A DNA stretch of 64,000 nucleotides from Mageeibacillus sp. GTDB lineage: Bacteria; Bacillota; Clostridia; Saccharofermentanales; Saccharofermentanaceae. The stretch covers positions 44,187-108,186 of the forward strand of contig JAKVLB010000008.1 in assembly GCA_022484595.1 (NCBI GenBank), written 5' to 3'. Below the pieces are notes generated by a model that was not told the origin of the DNA, ran no database searches, and worked only from the letters and a program-made list of their open reading frames with translations. Positions 1 to 8,302 of the stretch are shown here, piece after piece. The position numbers and the translations under genes were made by a program. Position 1 is the first letter of the stretch, and each line of letters opens with the position of its first letter.

Positions 1-372
1 AATACCGACCTCATCGTCATCCGGGCCGGACGACTGGAGCATATATCTGTCGCTTATCGTCTGTTCACGCTTCTCAGTCTCATTGACCAGGCGTTCAGGA
101 TAGTCATATATAAGGTTCTGCGGCAGGCTGTAGCCCTCAGTCTGCCACGTTGACGGAGTATCTATAAGCGGCCATTCCGAATCATCAAACGACATCTTCT
201 CAACGCCGAAAGGAATCTCAGATGTGCCTCTTGCGAGAAAGAACCTCCATGTCGTTACGGTTCTCACATAAGGTGATACGACATTGCCGAATTCCGGCAA
301 TTCACGCTCGTTGTAAATATAGTCAAAGGAATCATATGGCAAGAAACCGTCATTAGAATACGTGAACTCCAT
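1..372 (-). CDS. Glycoside hydrolase family 2 (beta-galactosidase-like), N-terminal part
   Basis: The reading frame starts at the ATG at 372 and runs off the left edge, so only the first 124 residues are visible. The stretch W-R-F-F-L-A near residue 42, followed by D-S-E-W-P-L-I-D-T-P-S-T-W-Q-T-E-G-Y and then Y-D-Y-P, matches the conserved N-terminal sugar-binding (jelly-roll) domain of family 2 beta-galactosidases, where the pattern is W-x-x-I-x-V-P-S-x-W-Q-x-x-G-Y. A GGGGG ribosome binding site lies 5 bases before the ATG. There is no signal peptide, so the enzyme is probably cytoplasmic and acts on imported oligosaccharides. The catalytic (TIM-barrel) domain is outside the window, so exact substrate and integrity cannot be judged. 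Family assignment is fairly sure; beta-galactosidase versus another GH2 activity is not. Confidence 0.75.
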   Translation of the reverse strand, partial: MEFTYSNDGFLPYDSFDYIYNERELPEFGNVVSPYVRTVTTWRFFLARGTSEIPFGVEKMSFDDSEWPLIDTPSTWQTEGYSLPQNLIYDYPERLVNETEKREQTISDRYMLQSSGPDDDEVGI

Positions 373-434
373 AGTAGCCCCCAATAAAAACAAATTCGCT
401 TACCGGTGATTTTTCGACAATAAGCTACGTTAAT

Positions 435-476
435 TGTAACATTTATAACCGATAACTAAGTTTCATAAATGTTACA
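435..476 (-). terminator. AT-rich hairpin right after the metal ATPase gene
   Basis: Arms tgtaacatttat and ataaatgttaca (12 bases each) pair perfectly around an 18-base loop and begin two bases after the stop codon of the P-type ATPase. The stem has little GC and there is no clean T-run, so it may be a weak terminator, an RNA-stabilising 3' structure, or a protein-binding dyad. Confidence 0.35.
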
Positions 477-477
477 T

Positions 478-2376
478 TCACTTATGCATTGTTCTCATTG
501 CATTGAGGATGGCAATTATCAGAACGCCGACATCTCCGAAGACAGCAAGCCACATACCGGCTATGCCTAAAGCTCCGAGTGCCAGAATAACCGCTTTGAC
601 GCCCAAGGCAAAGACTATGTTTTCCCGCACTATCGTCATGGTTTTCCTGGCAATCTTAATTGCGGCAGCGATCTTGTCCGGCTTGTCATCCATAAGCACA
701 ACGTCGGCCGATTCAATCGCGCTGTCCGACCCCATGGCTCCCATCGCTATTCCAACATCAGCTCTCATAAGCACCGGCGCATCGTTAATGCCGTCGCCGA
801 CAAACGCAAGCCTGCCGTCACCCCCGAGAAGCTCCTCAACCCTGGACACCTTGTCCTGCGGCATCATCCCGGAATAATGCTCACTTATCCCGAGTTTTGA
901 GCTGACAGCTTCGGCAACCTTCTCCTTGTCTCCGGTAAGCATGACAAGTCTGGTAACACCGAGCGCCTTAAGATCGCTGACAGCCTGCGCTGCGTCCGGC
1001 TTGATTTCATCGTTTATTACTATATGCCCGAGATATTCAGCTTCCGGCTTCAATGAACCGCCGTCAGGGTATTCTCTCGCAATATGGATTATCGTCCCGG
1101 TGAGATGACATTCGTGCCATTTCGCTCCGACCGAATCCATAAGTGCTCCGTTGCCGACATAATACGTGAGGCGGTCTATCTGAGCCTTCACGCCCTGACC
1201 CGGTATTTCCTGAACCGATCCGATCGCACGGTTATCAATATGTCCTTCGTGTGCCCTTACAATTGACTGCGCCACAGGATGAGTCGACATACTCTCGCAG
1301 GCAGCCGCTATATCAAGCAGTTCAGCGGCAGACACGATGTTCGGATGTATGTCTTCAACAGCGAAAACGCCCTTCGTAAGCGTGCCTGTCTTATCGAAGA
1401 CCACTGTTCTGATTCCGGCGAGCTGTTCCATATAGCTTGCGCCCTTAATGAGGATTCCTTCGCGCGAGGCGCCTCCGATTCCGCCGAAAAACGAGAGAGG
1501 TACCGACACAACAAGCGCGCACGGACACGATACAACAAGAAAAACACAGGCTCTTGTAAGCCATACGGACCAGATGCTCCAATCAGACACACCGAGAAAA
1601 ACCGGAGGGATAACCGCAAGAAGTACAGCAGCGGCCACCACGCAGGGTGTATACCACCTGGCAAATCTCGTTATAAAATTCTCAACTCTCGCCTTCTTCT
1701 CCGATGAGTTCTCAACCAGCTCTAGAATCTTTGACACTGTGCTCTCACCGAACGTGCTTGTCGTCTTCACGGTTATTACACCCGTAAGATTAAGCGTTCC
1801 GGATATAACGCTTTCCGACACCGACACATCGACAGGCGAAGATTCACCGGTAAGAGCAGCCGTATTGACAGTAGTCTCGCCATCGATCACAATGCCGTCA
1901 AGCGGAATCTTCTCGCCCGGTCTTACGATAACAGTCTCACCGACTGCTACACTTTCAGGCGGGACGCGTATCTGCTCACCGTTTCTTACTGCGACGGCAT
2001 AGTCGGGTCTTATGTCCATCAGACTCGCTATCGACTTGCGCGAGCGCCCGACCGCAATGCTCTGGAACAGTTCGCCCACCTGATAGAACAGCATAACCGC
2101 AACGGCTTCCGGATATTCGCCTGTTCCGAGCGCGCCTGCGGTCGCCACCATCATAAGAAATTTTTCGTCGAAGACTCTGCCGTGAATGATATTGATCCCG
2201 GCTGTCTTCAGAACATCATATCCCGCTATAACATAAGGAATCAGATAAATTGCGAGTCTTATCTGCCATGTCAGTCCGAAGATATGGTCGGCAACGGCGG
2301 ATAACGCAAAAACAGCCGAAGCAATTGCCAGCCTCCGGCACATCTTCTTCTGTTTTCCTGTCATTTTGTACTTCAT
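478..2376 (-). CDS. P1B-type heavy-metal (Zn/Cd/Pb-like) exporting ATPase
   Basis: This 632-residue membrane ATPase pumps divalent soft metals out of the cell. It carries the TGES actuator motif, the metal-site SCPCALVVSVP in a central helix, the phosphorylated DKTGTLT, the hinge GDGINDAPVL and a last helix with F-G-D-V-G-V-L-I-I-A-I-L-N. The CPC motif together with that final Asp-Val-Gly helix is the pattern of the Zn/Cd/Pb subgroup (ZntA/CadA) rather than the copper subgroup. The frame stays open 16 codons further upstream, but I place the start at the ATG at 2376 because it overlaps the stop of the preceding HMA gene as ATGA, which implies coupled translation. The usual N-terminal HMA domain is absent from the protein and is supplied as a separate gene. 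It is the last gene of the arsR-hma-ATPase operon and is presumably induced when metal releases the ArsR repressor. Confidence 0.93.
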   Translation of the reverse strand: MKYKMTGKQKKMCRRLAIASAVFALSAVADHIFGLTWQIRLAIYLIPYVIAGYDVLKTAGINIIHGRVFDEKFLMMVATAGALGTGEYPEAVAVMLFYQVGELFQSIAVGRSRKSIASLMDIRPDYAVAVRNGEQIRVPPESVAVGETVIVRPGEKIPLDGIVIDGETTVNTAALTGESSPVDVSVSESVISGTLNLTGVITVKTTSTFGESTVSKILELVENSSEKKARVENFITRFARWYTPCVVAAAVLLAVIPPVFLGVSDWSIWSVWLTRACVFLVVSCPCALVVSVPLSFFGGIGGASREGILIKGASYMEQLAGIRTVVFDKTGTLTKGVFAVEDIHPNIVSAAELLDIAAACESMSTHPVAQSIVRAHEGHIDNRAIGSVQEIPGQGVKAQIDRLTYYVGNGALMDSVGAKWHECHLTGTIIHIAREYPDGGSLKPEAEYLGHIVINDEIKPDAAQAVSDLKALGVTRLVMLTGDKEKVAEAVSSKLGISEHYSGMMPQDKVSRVEELLGGDGRLAFVGDGINDAPVLMRADVGIAMGAMGSDSAIESADVVLMDDKPDKIAAAIKIARKTMTIVRENIVFALGVKAVILALGALGIAGMWLAVFGDVGVLIIAILNAMRTMHK

Positions 2377-2591
2377 ATGTTCACTGTACAATCCGGCTCT
2401 ATCCTGGCTATCTCTTTTACACACTTCTTGAGAACCTTGTCGTAAGTCGCGTCGTCTGCCTCAAGAATCATTTTCTGGGTTATAAAATTAACGGAACAGT
2501 AGGTTACTCCCGGTATCTTCGAGATTGCGTCCTGCATTTTTCCCGCGCAGACGGCGCAGTCAAGATCCTCAAGTTCAAATGTCTTTCTCAT
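2373..2591 (-). CDS. Free heavy-metal-associated (HMA) domain protein
   Basis: A 72-residue protein consisting of one HMA fold. It has the metal-binding loop L-D-C-A-V-C-A-G-K-M near the N-terminus, a CxxC with the exact spacing of metallochaperones and of the N-terminal domains of metal ATPases. It has a good AAGGAG ribosome binding site 8 bases before the ATG. It lies 36 bases after arsR and its stop overlaps the ATPase start by 4 bases (ATGA). Because the ATPase lacks its own HMA domain, this protein most likely delivers metal to it or regulates it. The acidic residue before the first Cys (Asp) is typical of Zn/Cd-binding rather than Cu-binding HMA domains. Confidence 0.9.
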   Translation of the reverse strand: MRKTFELEDLDCAVCAGKMQDAISKIPGVTYCSVNFITQKMILEADDATYDKVLKKCVKEIARIEPDCTVNI

Positions 2592-2627
2592 AGCAATCGC
2601 TCCTTTATATTATGCTGCCCGGCAGCT

Positions 2628-2957
2628 TTATTCTGTTATGTGTTCATATCCCTGACCGATAATAAGCTTCACATGTTCATCAGACAGGTGATAGTAGATG
2701 GTCTTACCCTCGCGCCTTGACGATACAAGATTCGCATCCTTCAGCGTCTTAAGCTGGTGTGATATTGCGGACTGCGTCATCTGCAGCAGTTCCGAGATGG
2801 CGCACACACACATCTCATCCTCATATAAGGCATACATTATTTTGATTCTGGTGGTATCTCCGAAAACCTTAAACAAATCTCCCAAATCCTGTAAGAGTTC
2901 ATCGGACGGGATGTCCTTCCTGATTCTCTCGAGAAGCAAAGCATGATTATGCGGCAT
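2628..2957 (-). CDS. ArsR/SmtB-family metal-sensing repressor (CadC-like)
   Basis: A 109-residue winged-helix repressor. The helix-turn-helix reads L-L-Q-M-T-Q-S-A-I-S-H-Q-L-K-T-L and is preceded by E-M-C-V-C-A-I, the alpha-3 CxC metal site of CadC/ArsR-type sensors. A C-terminal H-V-K-L-I-I-x-x-G-x-E-H-I may form the alpha-5 zinc site of the SmtB/CzrA group. An in-frame TTG lies at 3005, but the ATG at 2957 has a perfect GGAGG five bases upstream and is the better start. It leads the efflux operon and probably represses it, and itself, through the dyad at 3001-3026. Metal binding would release it from DNA. Confidence 0.92.
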   Translation of the reverse strand: MPHNHALLLERIRKDIPSDELLQDLGDLFKVFGDTTRIKIMYALYEDEMCVCAISELLQMTQSAISHQLKTLKDANLVSSRREGKTIYYHLSDEHVKLIIGQGYEHITE

Positions 2958-3000
2958 AATTTCCTCCGTTGCTGAAGCAGCCTGAAGTCTCGTTTCCGTC

Positions 3001-3026
3001 AACAAATGAACAGTTGTTCATTTGTT
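3001..3026. promoter_or_regulatory. ArsR operator, 12-2-12 dyad
   Basis: Perfect inverted repeat: arm aacaaatgaaca, spacer gt, arm tgttcatttgtt. The core TGAACA-N2-TGTTCA matches the operators of the SmtB/CzrA branch of ArsR repressors. It lies 44 bases upstream of the arsR start and would cover the likely transcription start of the metal-efflux operon. Confidence 0.85.
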
Positions 3027-3091
3027 CATCTGTAATACGATACCACACATGTATTCGGTCTGCAACATATTATAAATATCGATAAGTTATT

Positions 3092-3120
3092 TTGACTGAT
3101 ATCAGTCCGAATGATATTAT
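3092..3120 (+). promoter_or_regulatory. Sigma-A promoter of acyl-CoA ligase/symporter operon with embedded palindrome
   Basis: A -35 box TTGACT at 3092-3097 is followed by a 17-base spacer and a -10 box TATTAT at 3115-3120, 39 bases before the ligase start codon. A perfect 14-base palindrome, gactgatatcagtc, at 3094-3107 overlaps the -35 box and spacer, which is where a repressor would block RNA polymerase. Confidence 0.7.
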
Positions 3121-3158
3121 TACTTTTGGATTTTTTTATTATCTCCGGAGGGAAAGAA

Positions 3159-4796
3159 ATGCCTGTTACAGATTTACTAATCAGAAACGCCGCGGAACAC
3201 GGCAAAGAGGTCGCGCTTGTTGAACTCAACCCGACTATGGAAGACACAAGGAAATACTCTTTCAAGGAGTTTGATCTTGTTCAGCAGACAAGCCCGCGGT
3301 CTTACCGCAGACAAATCACATGGCAGGTCTTTAACGAGAAAGCAAACCGTGTCGCGAACATGCTGCTTGACCGTGGAATCAACAAAGGGGACAGGGTAGC
3401 AATACTGATGTTCAACAGTCTTGAATGGCTTCCCATATACTTCGGTATCCTTAAGTCGGGAGCCATTGCGGTTCCTTTCAATTTCAGATATACGGCAAAT
3501 GAGATTTCTTACTGCGCGGATCTGGCGGATGTGTCGGTTATGTTTTTCGGGCCTGAATTCGTCGACCGTATCAGAATGAACGCCGAGGAGATGACCAAAG
3601 GACGCCTGCTGATTTATGTCGGCGAAGGTGAATGTCCTGAATTTGCCGAAGGCTACTGGAATATGGTTGCTGACTACTCAAGTTCGGAACCAGGAATCAG
3701 ACTGACAGAGGAAGACCACGCGGCCATTTACTTCTCGTCCGGCACTACCGGTTTTCCGAAGGCGATACTGCACGCTCACAGGAGTCTCACGCAGGCAGCC
3801 GAAATGGAAGCCATACATCACGAGACAACAAAGGACGACTGCTTTCTCTGCATACCGCCTCTATATCACACCGGCGCCAAGTTTCATTGGATGGGTTCGC
3901 TCTGGACATGCAGCCGCGCAGTTCTCTTAAAAGGTGCCAAGCCTGATGTAATTCTCAAGGCAGCCTCTGACGAACATTGCACGATTGTATGGCTTCTTGT
4001 ACCGTGGGCGCAGGATATTCTTGACGCTCTGGACAGAGGAGAGATTCATCTCGAAGATTACAGTCTGGACCAGTGGAGACTGATGCATATCGGCGCGCAG
4101 CCCGTTCCGCCGTCACTCATCAAGCATTGGAAGGAATATTTTCCCAATCATCTGTATGACACCAATTATGGTCTGTCGGAATCAACCGGCCCCGGCTGCG
4201 TACACCTTGGACTTCATAACATAAATAAAGTCGGAGCGATCGGCGTTCCCGGATACCGCTGGGAGTGCAAAATCATAGACGAGAACGGTGAAACGGTGAA
4301 CCACGGTGATGTCGGAGAACTTTGTGTAAAAGGCCCGGGAGTGATGCTTGAGTACTATCACAATCCGGAAGCGACCGCTGAGACTCTTAAGGACGGCTGG
4401 CTCTATACAGGTGATATGGCACGTCAGGACGATGACGGCTTCTATTACCTTGTAGACCGCAAGAAAGACGTAATCGTCAGCGGCGGAGAGAACATCTACC
4501 CTGTCGAGATAGAGAATTTCCTTCAGGAGTATCCAAAGATCAAGGATGTCGCGGTAATCGGTCTTCCTGACAAGCGTCTCGGCGAGATTACCGGTGCGAT
4601 TATCGAGACGCAACCTGACAGCGGCTGCACTCTTGACGAGATTGAGAAGTTCTGCAACCAGCTTCCGCGATACAAGCGTCCGAAGCAGATTATTTTCGCA
4701 CCAGTGCCGCGCAACGCCACAGGCAAGATTGAGAAGCCGCTTCTTCGCAAGAAATACGGCGCGGAAAGACTTGTCGAACAGGAGAATATGTCTTGA
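3159..4796 (+). CDS. AMP-forming acyl-CoA ligase (class I adenylate-forming enzyme)
   Basis: This 545-residue enzyme activates a carboxylic acid to its CoA thioester through an acyl-AMP intermediate. The ATP-binding loop Y-F-S-S-G-T-T-G-F-P-K, the A5 motif Y-G-L-S-E-S, the A7 motif L-Y-T-G-D, the hinge D-R-K-K-D-V-I-V-S-G-G-E-N-I-Y-P and the C-terminal catalytic lysine region N-A-T-G-K-I-E-K are all present, so it should be active. The ATG at 3159 is preceded by GGAGGG; an upstream in-frame extension lacks such a site. The next gene is a sodium:solute symporter, suggesting that a carboxylate is imported and then activated. Substrate could be a fatty, aromatic, carnitine-like or bile acid; sequence alone does not decide. 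Confidence 0.88.
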   Translation: MPVTDLLIRNAAEHGKEVALVELNPTMEDTRKYSFKEFDLVQQTSPRSYRRQITWQVFNEKANRVANMLLDRGINKGDRVAILMFNSLEWLPIYFGILKSGAIAVPFNFRYTANEISYCADLADVSVMFFGPEFVDRIRMNAEEMTKGRLLIYVGEGECPEFAEGYWNMVADYSSSEPGIRLTEEDHAAIYFSSGTTGFPKAILHAHRSLTQAAEMEAIHHETTKDDCFLCIPPLYHTGAKFHWMGSLWTCSRAVLLKGAKPDVILKAASDEHCTIVWLLVPWAQDILDALDRGEIHLEDYSLDQWRLMHIGAQPVPPSLIKHWKEYFPNHLYDTNYGLSESTGPGCVHLGLHNINKVGAIGVPGYRWECKIIDENGETVNHGDVGELCVKGPGVMLEYYHNPEATAETLKDGWLYTGDMARQDDDGFYYLVDRKKDVIVSGGENIYPVEIENFLQEYPKIKDVAVIGLPDKRLGEITGAIIETQPDSGCTLDEIEKFCNQLPRYKRPKQIIFAPVPRNATGKIEKPLLRKKYGAERLVEQENMS

Positions 4797-4861
4797 CTTA
4801 AGCTGAATGGCTTGAATATAAAAGAACAATAAAAAATCTTAGTAAAGGCAGGTTATCAAGG

Positions 4862-6424
4862 GTGTTAATCAAAATCATTTTTCTGGTAGTCTTTTTCGCT
4901 GTAATGATTTACATCGGAGTCAGGACTCGCAAGAAGGCAAACAGCGTCGACGGCTTCGTACTCGGAGGAAGAACTGCAGGTCCGTGGCTCACCGCTTTCG
5001 GATACGGAACGTCATACTTCTCAGCGGTTATCTTCATAGGATACGCGGGACAGTTCGGCTATAAGTACGGTATAGCTTCAACATGGATAGGCATAGGCAA
5101 TGCCGTTATCGGATCCCTTCTCGCCTGGATTGTGCTCGGCAGACGCACAAGAGTCATGACGAAGCATCTGGATTCAAAGACAATGCCTGACTTTTTCGGC
5201 AAGAGATTTGACAGCCAGGCGCTGAGAGTCACGGCCGCAGTTATCTCGTTTGTCTTTCTTATTCCCTATACATCTTCTGTATATAACGGACTTTCAAGAC
5301 TATTCGATATGGCATTCAGCGTCGACTATAAGACATGCATCATCGCAATGGCTTTGCTGACCTGCATCTATGTCATTCTCGGAGGCTATACAGCTACTGT
5401 TGTCAACGATTTCGTTCAGGGCATCATAATGCTGATAGGAATTATTGCGGTGGTCGCGGTGGTAATCAACAACAACGGCGGATTTATGACAGCTTTAAAC
5501 CAGCTCTCACAGACGCCTTCCGATGTCGCGGTATCAGACGGAATGCAGGGTGCTTTTACCTCTTTCTTCGGTCCGGATCCGCTTAACCTTCTCGGCGTAA
5601 TCATACTCACTTCCTTGGGAACATGGGGACTTCCGCAGATGGTCGGAAAGTTCTATGCCATCAAAGATGAGAAGTCGATAAAAGCCGGAACAATCATTTC
5701 AACTGTTTTCGCGATCATCGTAGCAGGAGGTTCGTACTTCCTCGGCGGGTTCGCACGTCTGTATTCAGATAACCCGGGAATCATGAAGGAAGACGGTATC
5801 GGTGTAAACTACGATGCTATCATCCCTTCAATGCTTTCAGGACTTCCTGATGTTCTACTGGGAATTGTCATAGTTCTTGTGCTTTCCGCTTCAATGTCAA
5901 CGCTGTCTTCACTTGTTCTCACATCAAGTTCAACAGTTACTCTTGATCTGATTGCTCAGGCAAAGACTTCAATCAGCGAAAAAGGAAAGGTTCTCACAAT
6001 GAGAATTCTGCTTGTAGTATTCATTGTCCTGTCGGTAGTCCTCGCTCTCTACCCTCCTACGTTTATAGCGCAGCTCATGGGTTATTCGTGGGGTGCTCTG
6101 GCCGGTTCATTCCTCGCTCCTTTCCTCTGGGGCCTTTACTGGAAGAGAACGACAAAGCCGGCCGTATGGGTATGCTTCATCTCAGGTGTCGGCATAACAG
6201 TATCAAACATGATTTTCCACTACATTGCATCTCCAATAAATGCAGGCGCTTTCACAATGCTCATCGGGCTGATTCTCGTTCCGCTCGTAAGCCTTATTAC
6301 ACCTGCACCCGACAAGACTCACATATCAAATATCTTCTCATGCTATGATGAGAAGGTTACTATCGAGAAGAGATACAGTCTTGAAGAAGATGACGATCAG
6401 ACGGCAGCCAAAGCTAAAACATAA
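4862..6424 (+). CDS. Sodium:solute symporter (SSS family)
   Basis: A 520-residue polytopic membrane protein with about thirteen hydrophobic helices. Residues 20-60 show G-G-R-T-A-G-P-W-L-T-A-F-G-Y-G-T-S-Y-F-S-A, the family signature around the first substrate and Na+ sites. The segment V-L-S-A-S-M-S-T-L-S-S-L in the second inverted repeat is the serine-rich Na2 site, so coupling to sodium is likely. Translation starts at GTG 4862. The C-terminus is charged and cytoplasmic. It lies 65 bases after the acyl-CoA ligase and is probably cotranscribed with it, so a monocarboxylate is a reasonable but unproven substrate. The operon ends at the terminator 6471-6500. Confidence 0.9.
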   Translation: MLIKIIFLVVFFAVMIYIGVRTRKKANSVDGFVLGGRTAGPWLTAFGYGTSYFSAVIFIGYAGQFGYKYGIASTWIGIGNAVIGSLLAWIVLGRRTRVMTKHLDSKTMPDFFGKRFDSQALRVTAAVISFVFLIPYTSSVYNGLSRLFDMAFSVDYKTCIIAMALLTCIYVILGGYTATVVNDFVQGIIMLIGIIAVVAVVINNNGGFMTALNQLSQTPSDVAVSDGMQGAFTSFFGPDPLNLLGVIILTSLGTWGLPQMVGKFYAIKDEKSIKAGTIISTVFAIIVAGGSYFLGGFARLYSDNPGIMKEDGIGVNYDAIIPSMLSGLPDVLLGIVIVLVLSASMSTLSSLVLTSSSTVTLDLIAQAKTSISEKGKVLTMRILLVVFIVLSVVLALYPPTFIAQLMGYSWGALAGSFLAPFLWGLYWKRTTKPAVWVCFISGVGITVSNMIFHYIASPINAGAFTMLIGLILVPLVSLITPAPDKTHISNIFSCYDEKVTIEKRYSLEEDDDQTAAKAKT

Positions 6425-6470
6425 ATCTACGCCTGAACCGCGAAGAAAAGCATAAACAACACAAACAAAT

Positions 6471-6500
6471 AACGGTGCAGCTTATGAAGGCTGCACCGTT
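6471..6500. terminator. Bidirectional intrinsic terminator
   Basis: Stem aacggtgcagc / gctgcaccgtt (11 pairs) with an 8-base loop. A T-rich stretch follows on the plus strand and another (ATTTGTTTG) on the minus strand. It sits between the convergent symporter and ACT-domain genes and can end both transcripts. Confidence 0.85.
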
Positions 6501-6548
6501 TATTATTGCCGCACTGTGTTAACGGCTCTTCCTCAGTTTCTGATGATT

Positions 6549-6977
6549 TCAGAGATTATCAAGATCTTCCGTTGTAAGAGTCTTCACATTCTCGCGCTTA
6601 AGAATCTCAGCAGCGCGTTCAGGTTCGCTCGCGCGGATTGCAATCGGAGCGCCCTTCCCGTCAATTGAAAGTCCGTAGATATAACTGATATTGATATCTG
6701 CTTCATGAAGTTTGTATATAACCTTCTGAAGACTTCCGACCGCATCAGGAACCACCACCGCAATGACTTCATCTATTCTGGCAGTAAAACCTGCATCCTT
6801 AAGAAGCGTACGTGCCCTGTCGGGTTCCTTTGCAATCATTCTCAGAACGCCGTACTCAGACGTATCTGCCAGGCTGACTGAAAGTATATCTATACCGCCT
6901 GAACTCAAAATCTTAAGAACCTCATCGAGTCTGCCCTCTTTATTCTCGAGAAATACTGATAACTGCTTGATAAACAT
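6549..6977 (-). CDS. Tandem ACT-domain amino-acid-binding protein
   Basis: A 142-residue protein made of two ACT domains. The first begins K-Q-L-S-V-F-L-E-N-K-E-G-R-L and the second begins around residue 70 with I-A-V-V-V-P-D-A-V-G-S-L. ACT domains bind amino acids and regulate partner enzymes. It is the last gene of the iorA-iorB-thioesterase-paaK operon, 12 bases after the ligase. Stand-alone tandem ACT proteins commonly sit beside phenylacetate:CoA ligase/IOR genes, so it probably senses an aromatic or branched amino acid and tunes this pathway. The target is not known from sequence. Confidence 0.85.
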   Translation of the reverse strand: MFIKQLSVFLENKEGRLDEVLKILSSGGIDILSVSLADTSEYGVLRMIAKEPDRARTLLKDAGFTARIDEVIAVVVPDAVGSLQKVIYKLHEADINISYIYGLSIDGKGAPIAIRASEPERAAEILKRENVKTLTTEDLDNL

Positions 6978-6989
6978 ACGGTTCCTCCT

Positions 6990-8291
6990 TTACGCGTAAA
7001 GCTTGCGTCTGTCGATTACATGCTTTGACTTACCGTCGAAATGCTCAAGCCCGTTTGGTTCAACGAGCTTGACCTTGGCATTGAGTCCAATCGCTGTCTT
7101 CAGGCGGTTATGAACCTCCAATGAAAGCTTTTCGAGACTCTTAACCTCATCAGTAAAAATGTTCTCGGCAACTTCCACCTGAACTTCAAGCGTATCGTCG
7201 TTGCCGATGCGGTCAACAATCATCATATAGTGAGGTGTTGTACCCTCTACCGTAAGAAGCGCGGCTTCAACCTGTGACGGAAATACATTGACACCGCGGA
7301 TAATAAGCATGTCGTCGGATCTCCCTACAAAACGCTGTATTCTCGCCATTGTTCTTCCGCAATCGCACTTATCGTACTTGAGACTTGTCAGATCCTTAGT
7401 TCTGTAACGGATAAGCGGCATTCCCTCTTTGGTCAGGTTGGTGATCACAAGCTCACCGGAGCTGCCGTGAGGAAGATGCTGAAGAGTTGCCGGATCAATT
7501 ATCTCAGGAAGGAAATTATCTTCCCAGATATGAAGTCCCTTGTGGTACTCACAGTCGCAGGCAACTCCCGGACCGCATATTTCAGTCAGGCCATAGATAT
7601 CATATGCCTTGATGTGAAGTCTTGATTCCATCTGGTCACGCATCTCGTCCGTCCACGGTTCTGCGCCGCATATTGCAGTCTTTAGCTTGATTTTATTAAT
7701 AAGTCCGTCTCTTTCGAGATCTTCCGCAACATGAAGAAGGTATGAAGGTGTACATGCTATAGCCGTTGCCTCACAGTCAATCATCATATCAATGAGTTTC
7801 TTCGTGTTTCCCGTAGACATAGGAATTACAAGAGCGCCAAGATACTCGGCGCCGTAGTGTGCGCCCAGACCGCCGGTAAACAGGCCGTAACCGTAGCCTA
7901 TCTGTATAATGTCATCGCGGGTGATCCCTGCCATCGAGAGGCAGCGCGCAACGCACTCCGCCCATATATCAATGTCTCTTCTTGTATATACACCGATCTT
8001 CGGTTTTCCTGTCGTACCGCTGGAAGCATGGACTCTGACAAGTTCAGACCTCGGAACGGCCGCCAGACCGAACGGATATGTCGCGTTCAGATCCTCGTAT
8101 GTTGTAAACGGAAGCTTGTCAATGTCTTCAACACCTCTGATGTCGCCCGGTTCAACTCCCGCAGCCTGCATCTTCTTACGATAATACTCAACATTGTGGT
8201 AAACCTTGTTAACCACCTTGACAAGCCTCGCACTCTGGAGCGATTCTATCTCGTCTCTTGACATACATTCCTTGGCTTCATTCCAAATCAC
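6990..8291 (-). CDS. paaK: Phenylacetate:CoA ligase family enzyme
   Basis: A 433-residue AMP-forming ligase of the PaaK type, which makes aryl-acetyl-CoA from aryl-acetate, ATP and CoA. Motifs present are H-A-S-S-G-T-T-G-K-P-K for ATP binding, Y-G-L-T-E and the hinge G-R-S-D-D-M-L-I-I-R-G-V-N-V-F-P. The length is normal for the family. It lies in the iorAB operon, whose product would be an aryl-acetyl-CoA. The ligase therefore either recovers free aryl-acetate or runs in reverse to harvest energy from the thioester; the direction is inference. The acyl-CoA ligase at 3159 is a different subfamily. Confidence 0.9.
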   Translation of the reverse strand: MIWNEAKECMSRDEIESLQSARLVKVVNKVYHNVEYYRKKMQAAGVEPGDIRGVEDIDKLPFTTYEDLNATYPFGLAAVPRSELVRVHASSGTTGKPKIGVYTRRDIDIWAECVARCLSMAGITRDDIIQIGYGYGLFTGGLGAHYGAEYLGALVIPMSTGNTKKLIDMMIDCEATAIACTPSYLLHVAEDLERDGLINKIKLKTAICGAEPWTDEMRDQMESRLHIKAYDIYGLTEICGPGVACDCEYHKGLHIWEDNFLPEIIDPATLQHLPHGSSGELVITNLTKEGMPLIRYRTKDLTSLKYDKCDCGRTMARIQRFVGRSDDMLIIRGVNVFPSQVEAALLTVEGTTPHYMMIVDRIGNDDTLEVQVEVAENIFTDEVKSLEKLSLEVHNRLKTAIGLNAKVKLVEPNGLEHFDGKSKHVIDRRKLYA

Positions 8292-8302
8292 GGTAATTCT
8301 CC

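Noticed and set aside
4182..4829. 215-residue minus-strand frame opposite the acyl-CoA ligase
   Set aside because: It lies antisense within a gene with complete motifs, has no recognisable domain and no ribosome binding site.
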